Positions 4,732-6,834 of a DNA stretch of 6,834 bases are shown here, one piece after another. Source of the stretch: DASQFY01 sp036397815 (lineage in GTDB: Bacteria > Chloroflexota > Limnocylindria > QHBO01); NCBI GenBank assembly GCA_036397815.1, contig DASWIE010000080.1, forward strand, positions 1 to 6,834, given 5' to 3'. A program made the translations under genes and the position numbers. Each line of letters opens with the position of its first letter. Within the stretch, counting starts at the first letter, position 1. The notes below the pieces were generated by a model that had not been told where the DNA came from, made no database searches, and worked only from the letters and a program-made list of their open reading frames with translations.

Positions 4732-5658
4732 ATGTCGATCCTGGGTCGCACGGTGTCCGATTGCGCGATCGTTCCGGGCTCCGCTCATCCGGCGCTGGCC
4801 GCCGACGTCGCTCGGATCCTGGACGCACCGGTCGTACCGGTCGAACTCGAGCGCTTTCCCGACGGTGAGCTGTCGGTGAGGCTGCTCGAGCCGGTTCGGG
4901 CTCTGTCGGCGGTCATCGTGCAGCCCACCGGCCCACCGGTGGACGCCAATCTTGTGGAGCTGTTGGCCTTGGCTGACGCCTGTCGCCGGGCCGCCGCGGC
5001 ACGGGTCATCGCCGTCGTTCCGTACGTCGGGTACGCTCGCGGTGACAGGCGACACGGTCGCCGCGAGCCGATCATGGCCAGCCTCGCTGCCCAGCTCTTG
5101 CAGACCGCGGGGGTGACGCATCTTCTGGCGCTCGACCTGCACGCGCCGCAGATCGAGGGCTTCTTCCACATCCCGGTCGACGACCTCAGCCCCTTCCCGA
5201 GCCTCTTGAGTGCCGTGCGTCCTGATCTACCGCCCGACGTGGTGATCGTCTCACCCGACCTTGGCAGGCTCGGTCTTGCCACGCGGTACGCGGATGAACT
5301 GCACGCCGGCGTGGCCGTCGTGCACAAGCGGCGGCTGAGCGGTCGCCAGACCGAGTCGCTCCAGATCGTCGGCGACGTCCGTGATCGCCCGTGCCTCATC
5401 GTCGATGACATGATCACCACCGGTGGAACCATCGCCGGATGCGTCGGGGCGCTGCTCCGAGACGGTGCCCGCCGCGAGATGCGCGTCGTGGCGACCCACG
5501 GCCTGTTCGTGTCCGGAGCTGAGGAGCGACTCCGCCACGCCGGCGTGGACCAGATCTGGGTTACCGACACGCTTCCGCAGCCGACGTCCGGAGGCGACAA
5601 GGTTGTCGTGCCGGTCGCGGCCATGATCGCTGCCGCGATCGGGCGGCTGCGGCCCTAG
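4732..5658 (+). CDS. prs: Ribose-phosphate pyrophosphokinase (PRPP synthetase)
   Basis: Transfers pyrophosphate from ATP to ribose 5-phosphate to give PRPP for nucleotide, His, Trp and NAD synthesis; cytoplasmic. The 308-aa product has near-standard length (about 310-320). Seen: FPDGELSV (42-49, the ATP/ribose-5-P region F.DGE); YVGYARGDRRHGRREPI (98-114, the canonical YARQDRK..REPI segment); DLHAPQIEGFF (135-145) with the metal-binding histidine; VSPDLGRLGLA (173-183); the flexible-loop KRRL (199-202); and the PRPP loop CLIVDDMITTGGTI (221-234). Variations include R-GD for the usual R-QD and TTGGT for the usual DTAGT in the PRPP loop, so this may be a divergent paralogue rather than the housekeeping copy. 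The frame is open back to 4609, but that extension is Arg-rich and the family begins near the ATG at 4732. The stop codon lies within a perfect hairpin. Confidence 0.93.
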   Translation: MSILGRTVSDCAIVPGSAHPALAADVARILDAPVVPVELERFPDGELSVRLLEPVRALSAVIVQPTGPPVDANLVELLALADACRRAAAARVIAVVPYVGYARGDRRHGRREPIMASLAAQLLQTAGVTHLLALDLHAPQIEGFFHIPVDDLSPFPSLLSAVRPDLPPDVVIVSPDLGRLGLATRYADELHAGVAVVHKRRLSGRQTESLQIVGDVRDRPCLIVDDMITTGGTIAGCVGALLRDGARREMRVVATHGLFVSGAEERLRHAGVDQIWVTDTLPQPTSGGDKVVVPVAAMIAAAIGRLRP

Positions 5659-5685
5659 CCGGCGGGCATCTATCGGCTAGGGCCG
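5650..5685. terminator. Perfect 12-bp hairpin overlapping the prs stop codon
   Basis: CGGCCCTAGCCG (5650-5661) and CGGCTAGGGCCG (5674-5685) are exact reverse complements around a 12-nt loop, extendable by a G-T pair at each end. The TAG stop of the PRPP synthetase gene (5656-5658) lies in the left arm. The hairpin sits between converging genes and could terminate both. No T-tract follows, so termination may be weak or may need another factor. Confidence 0.55.
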
Positions 5686-5737
5686 TCCCCGGTCACGTCG
5701 CCAGCGATGCGTGAGCCGCTGGGTCCTCGTCGGTCCC

Positions 5738-5998
5738 TCATCGGTCAACACGGCTGGACGACGGGGCCGATGCGCGAGCCGGATCCCGGGACCCGGGGCG
5801 CTTCAGGTAGTGGGCGCGAAGACGGGCCTCGATCTCCGCAGTGTGCTGGGTGAAGCCGGGCGGGATGGGGAAGGCCCGTTCCACGCCACCGCCCGACGCC
5901 GCGTTGAGAAGGCCGAGAAGCACAAGCCCGAGCGCCGCGGCACCGAGGATGGCCGCGACAAGGATCACCAAGCCGAGCAGGTCGAGGAGCGGGTCCAT
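5738..5998 (-). CDS. Small single-pass membrane protein coupled to FBP aldolase/phosphatase
   Basis: I do not recognise the family. The 86-residue product has one strong hydrophobic segment at residues about 6-32 (Leu/Ala/Val/Ile/Gly), then a glycine run (GGG, 36-38), a short amphipathic stretch (GFTQHTAEIEARLRAHYLKR, 48-67) and a basic Ser/Pro/Arg-rich tail. It looks like an N-terminally anchored protein with a small soluble tail; no cleavage site is evident. The ATG at 5998 is 7 nt after the stop of the FBP aldolase/phosphatase gene with no independent Shine-Dalgarno, so it is probably translated by reinitiation on the same mRNA. The frame extends upstream to 6145, but that part overlaps the conserved end of the FBP gene and is Trp/Arg-rich noise. 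The hydrophobic segment directly from the chosen start, and the tight spacing, argue for a real gene. Confidence 0.7.
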   Translation of the reverse strand: MDPLLDLLGLVILVAAILGAAALGLVLLGLLNAASGGGVERAFPIPPGFTQHTAEIEARLRAHYLKRPGSRDPARASAPSSSRVDR

Positions 5999-6005
5999 GA
6001 TGGGC

Positions 6006-6834
6006 TCATGCCAGAACCGCGGCAGCGTCCGCCTCCACCGACGCCACGACTGGCTGCCATCGATTGGCCAACCGCTCAGCGACGGATGGGAGCGTTGTGT
6101 ACTCCATCTCGTCCATTCCGAGCCGATGCGGCTCGAACGGGCCATGTCGACGCAGGTAGTCCATCACCTCGTTCGCCTGGTCACGCGCCCGATCGAAGCC
6201 CGGGTCGGCGAACAGATCGCGCGGTCCGTTGAGATGGCCGTCCTTGAGTTGGTAACCAAGGGCGACCACTCGTGGCGGGCCGTCGAACCGGCTCGGGTGG
6301 GCATCGTGGGTCGCGACCGGCATCAGCGGCGCGTGGTGTGAGCCGCGCATACAACCGGCCACGGTGTGCGGGAATGCGAACGGTTCGAGCACCTCGCCTA
6401 CCGCGGGCAGCCCTGACTGGCAGCGCACGATCATGACCGGGTCGTCCTTGCCGACATAGCGGCCGGCGATCAGCGACAACCGCTGGGTGCTTGTGGCGGC
6501 CGCAACGGTCTCGAGCGCCGTCGAGTGCACCGCCCGAATCACGTACCTTGAAGGCGCACCGATGAAGAGCAGCAAGTCATACAACTCGGCGGGCGTCTCG
6601 AGCCAAATGCTCTGCTCCTTTCGGAGATCGAGCACGTCGAACCGGAAGCCGGCGTGCATCTTCGGGTCGATCACCAGCCCCGGCGTGTTGAACGGATCGG
6701 CGAAGATCTTGTACAGGGGCAGGTTCCAGGCGCCCGGTTCCGTCTTATCGGCGAGGAACACGATCACCGGCTCGGAGGGCCGCTCCTCCAATGTCATCTC
6801 GGCGTACCCGGGACCCATTCCGCGGAGGTTGCCC
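6006..6834 (-). CDS. fbp: Archaeal-type fructose-1,6-bisphosphate aldolase/phosphatase (5' end outside window)
   Basis: A bifunctional enzyme (class V FBPase) that condenses DHAP and glyceraldehyde 3-phosphate to fructose 1,6-bisphosphate and dephosphorylates it to fructose 6-phosphate, making gluconeogenesis one-directional. The right edge cuts the gene: the frame runs on as NLRGMGPGYAEM, a known internal segment, so the ATG at 6818 is an internal Met. About 275 codons are visible and about 103 N-terminal residues, with several metal-binding Asp/His, are missing. Numbering that Met as 109 puts ADKTEPGA at Asp132/Lys133, GRYVGKDDPVM at Tyr229, Lys232 (the aldolase Schiff-base lysine), Asp233 and Asp234, and MEYT at Tyr348; these are the catalytic positions I recall for the archaeal enzymes, all retained. 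Also seen: KTEPGAWNLPLY, GLPAVGEVLEPF, AGCMRGSHHAPLMPV and FDGPPRVVALG. A small membrane protein gene follows after 7 nt. Confidence 0.96.
   Translation of the reverse strand, partial: GNLRGMGPGYAEMTLEERPSEPVIVFLADKTEPGAWNLPLYKIFADPFNTPGLVIDPKMHAGFRFDVLDLRKEQSIWLETPAELYDLLLFIGAPSRYVIRAVHSTALETVAAATSTQRLSLIAGRYVGKDDPVMIVRCQSGLPAVGEVLEPFAFPHTVAGCMRGSHHAPLMPVATHDAHPSRFDGPPRVVALGYQLKDGHLNGPRDLFADPGFDRARDQANEVMDYLRRHGPFEPHRLGMDEMEYTTLPSVAERLANRWQPVVASVEADAAAVLA

Noticed and set aside
5999..6145. N-terminal extension of the small membrane protein
   Set aside because: It overlaps conserved C-terminal codons of the FBP gene and encodes Trp/Arg-rich noise; the membrane segment starts right after the ATG at 5998.
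5841..6341. Open frames on the + strand over the small membrane protein and the FBP gene
   Set aside because: They are antisense shadows with no recognisable motif and no ribosome binding site.

Overview
This is a high-GC bacterial chromosomal segment with six clearly functional genes, about three small or uncertain ones, and one gene-poor stretch containing gene remnants. No rRNA, tRNA, CRISPR, phage or insertion-sequence feature was seen. The archaeal-type fructose-1,6-bisphosphate aldolase/phosphatase, together with the GC-rich codon use and soil-bacterium style gene set, suggests a Chloroflexota or deep-branching Actinomycetota genome. This is an inference; no marker gene in the window settles it.

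Layout from left to right. (a) 1-414 (+) is a YbaK/EbsC-type aminoacyl-tRNA deacylase-like protein cut by the left edge, followed 15 nt later by a 69-residue acidic ORF with a strong ribosome binding site (430-639, +). (b) 695-2428 (-) is a complete NAD-type malic enzyme. Its start codon overlaps the stop of a 53-codon ORF (2425-2586, -) whose C-terminus looks exactly like the nickel-binding C-terminal tail of group-4 [NiFe] hydrogenase large subunits. (c) 2587-3086 is about 500 nt without an intact gene. It holds a short hairpin and a + strand remnant (2796-2864) clearly related to the C-terminus of the YbaK-like protein at the left end. (d) 3087-3737 (+) is a three-BON-domain protein without a signal peptide. 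(e) 3899-4624 (-) and 4732-5658 (+) are a divergent pair: a COG1926-type phosphoribosyltransferase and a ribose-phosphate pyrophosphokinase, that is, a PRPP consumer beside a PRPP producer. (f) 5738-5998 (-) is a small single-pass membrane protein coupled to the upstream archaeal-type FBP aldolase/phosphatase (6006 to the right edge, -).

The genes centre on central carbon and PRPP metabolism. Malic enzyme makes pyruvate and NADH, FBP aldolase/phosphatase commits triose phosphates to fructose 6-phosphate in gluconeogenesis, and PRPP synthetase draws on ribose 5-phosphate. BON and COG1926 proteins often lie in stress or dormancy gene neighbourhoods, so this may be a metabolic-adaptation island; that is inference from context only.

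All three junctions between converging genes contain an inverted repeat. Two are perfect 12-bp stems, and in one the stop codon of the PRPP synthetase gene lies inside the stem. The most interesting points are the hydrogenase-tail microprotein coupled to malic enzyme, the YbaK-like remnant, and the uncharacterised membrane protein coupled to the FBP aldolase/phosphatase.
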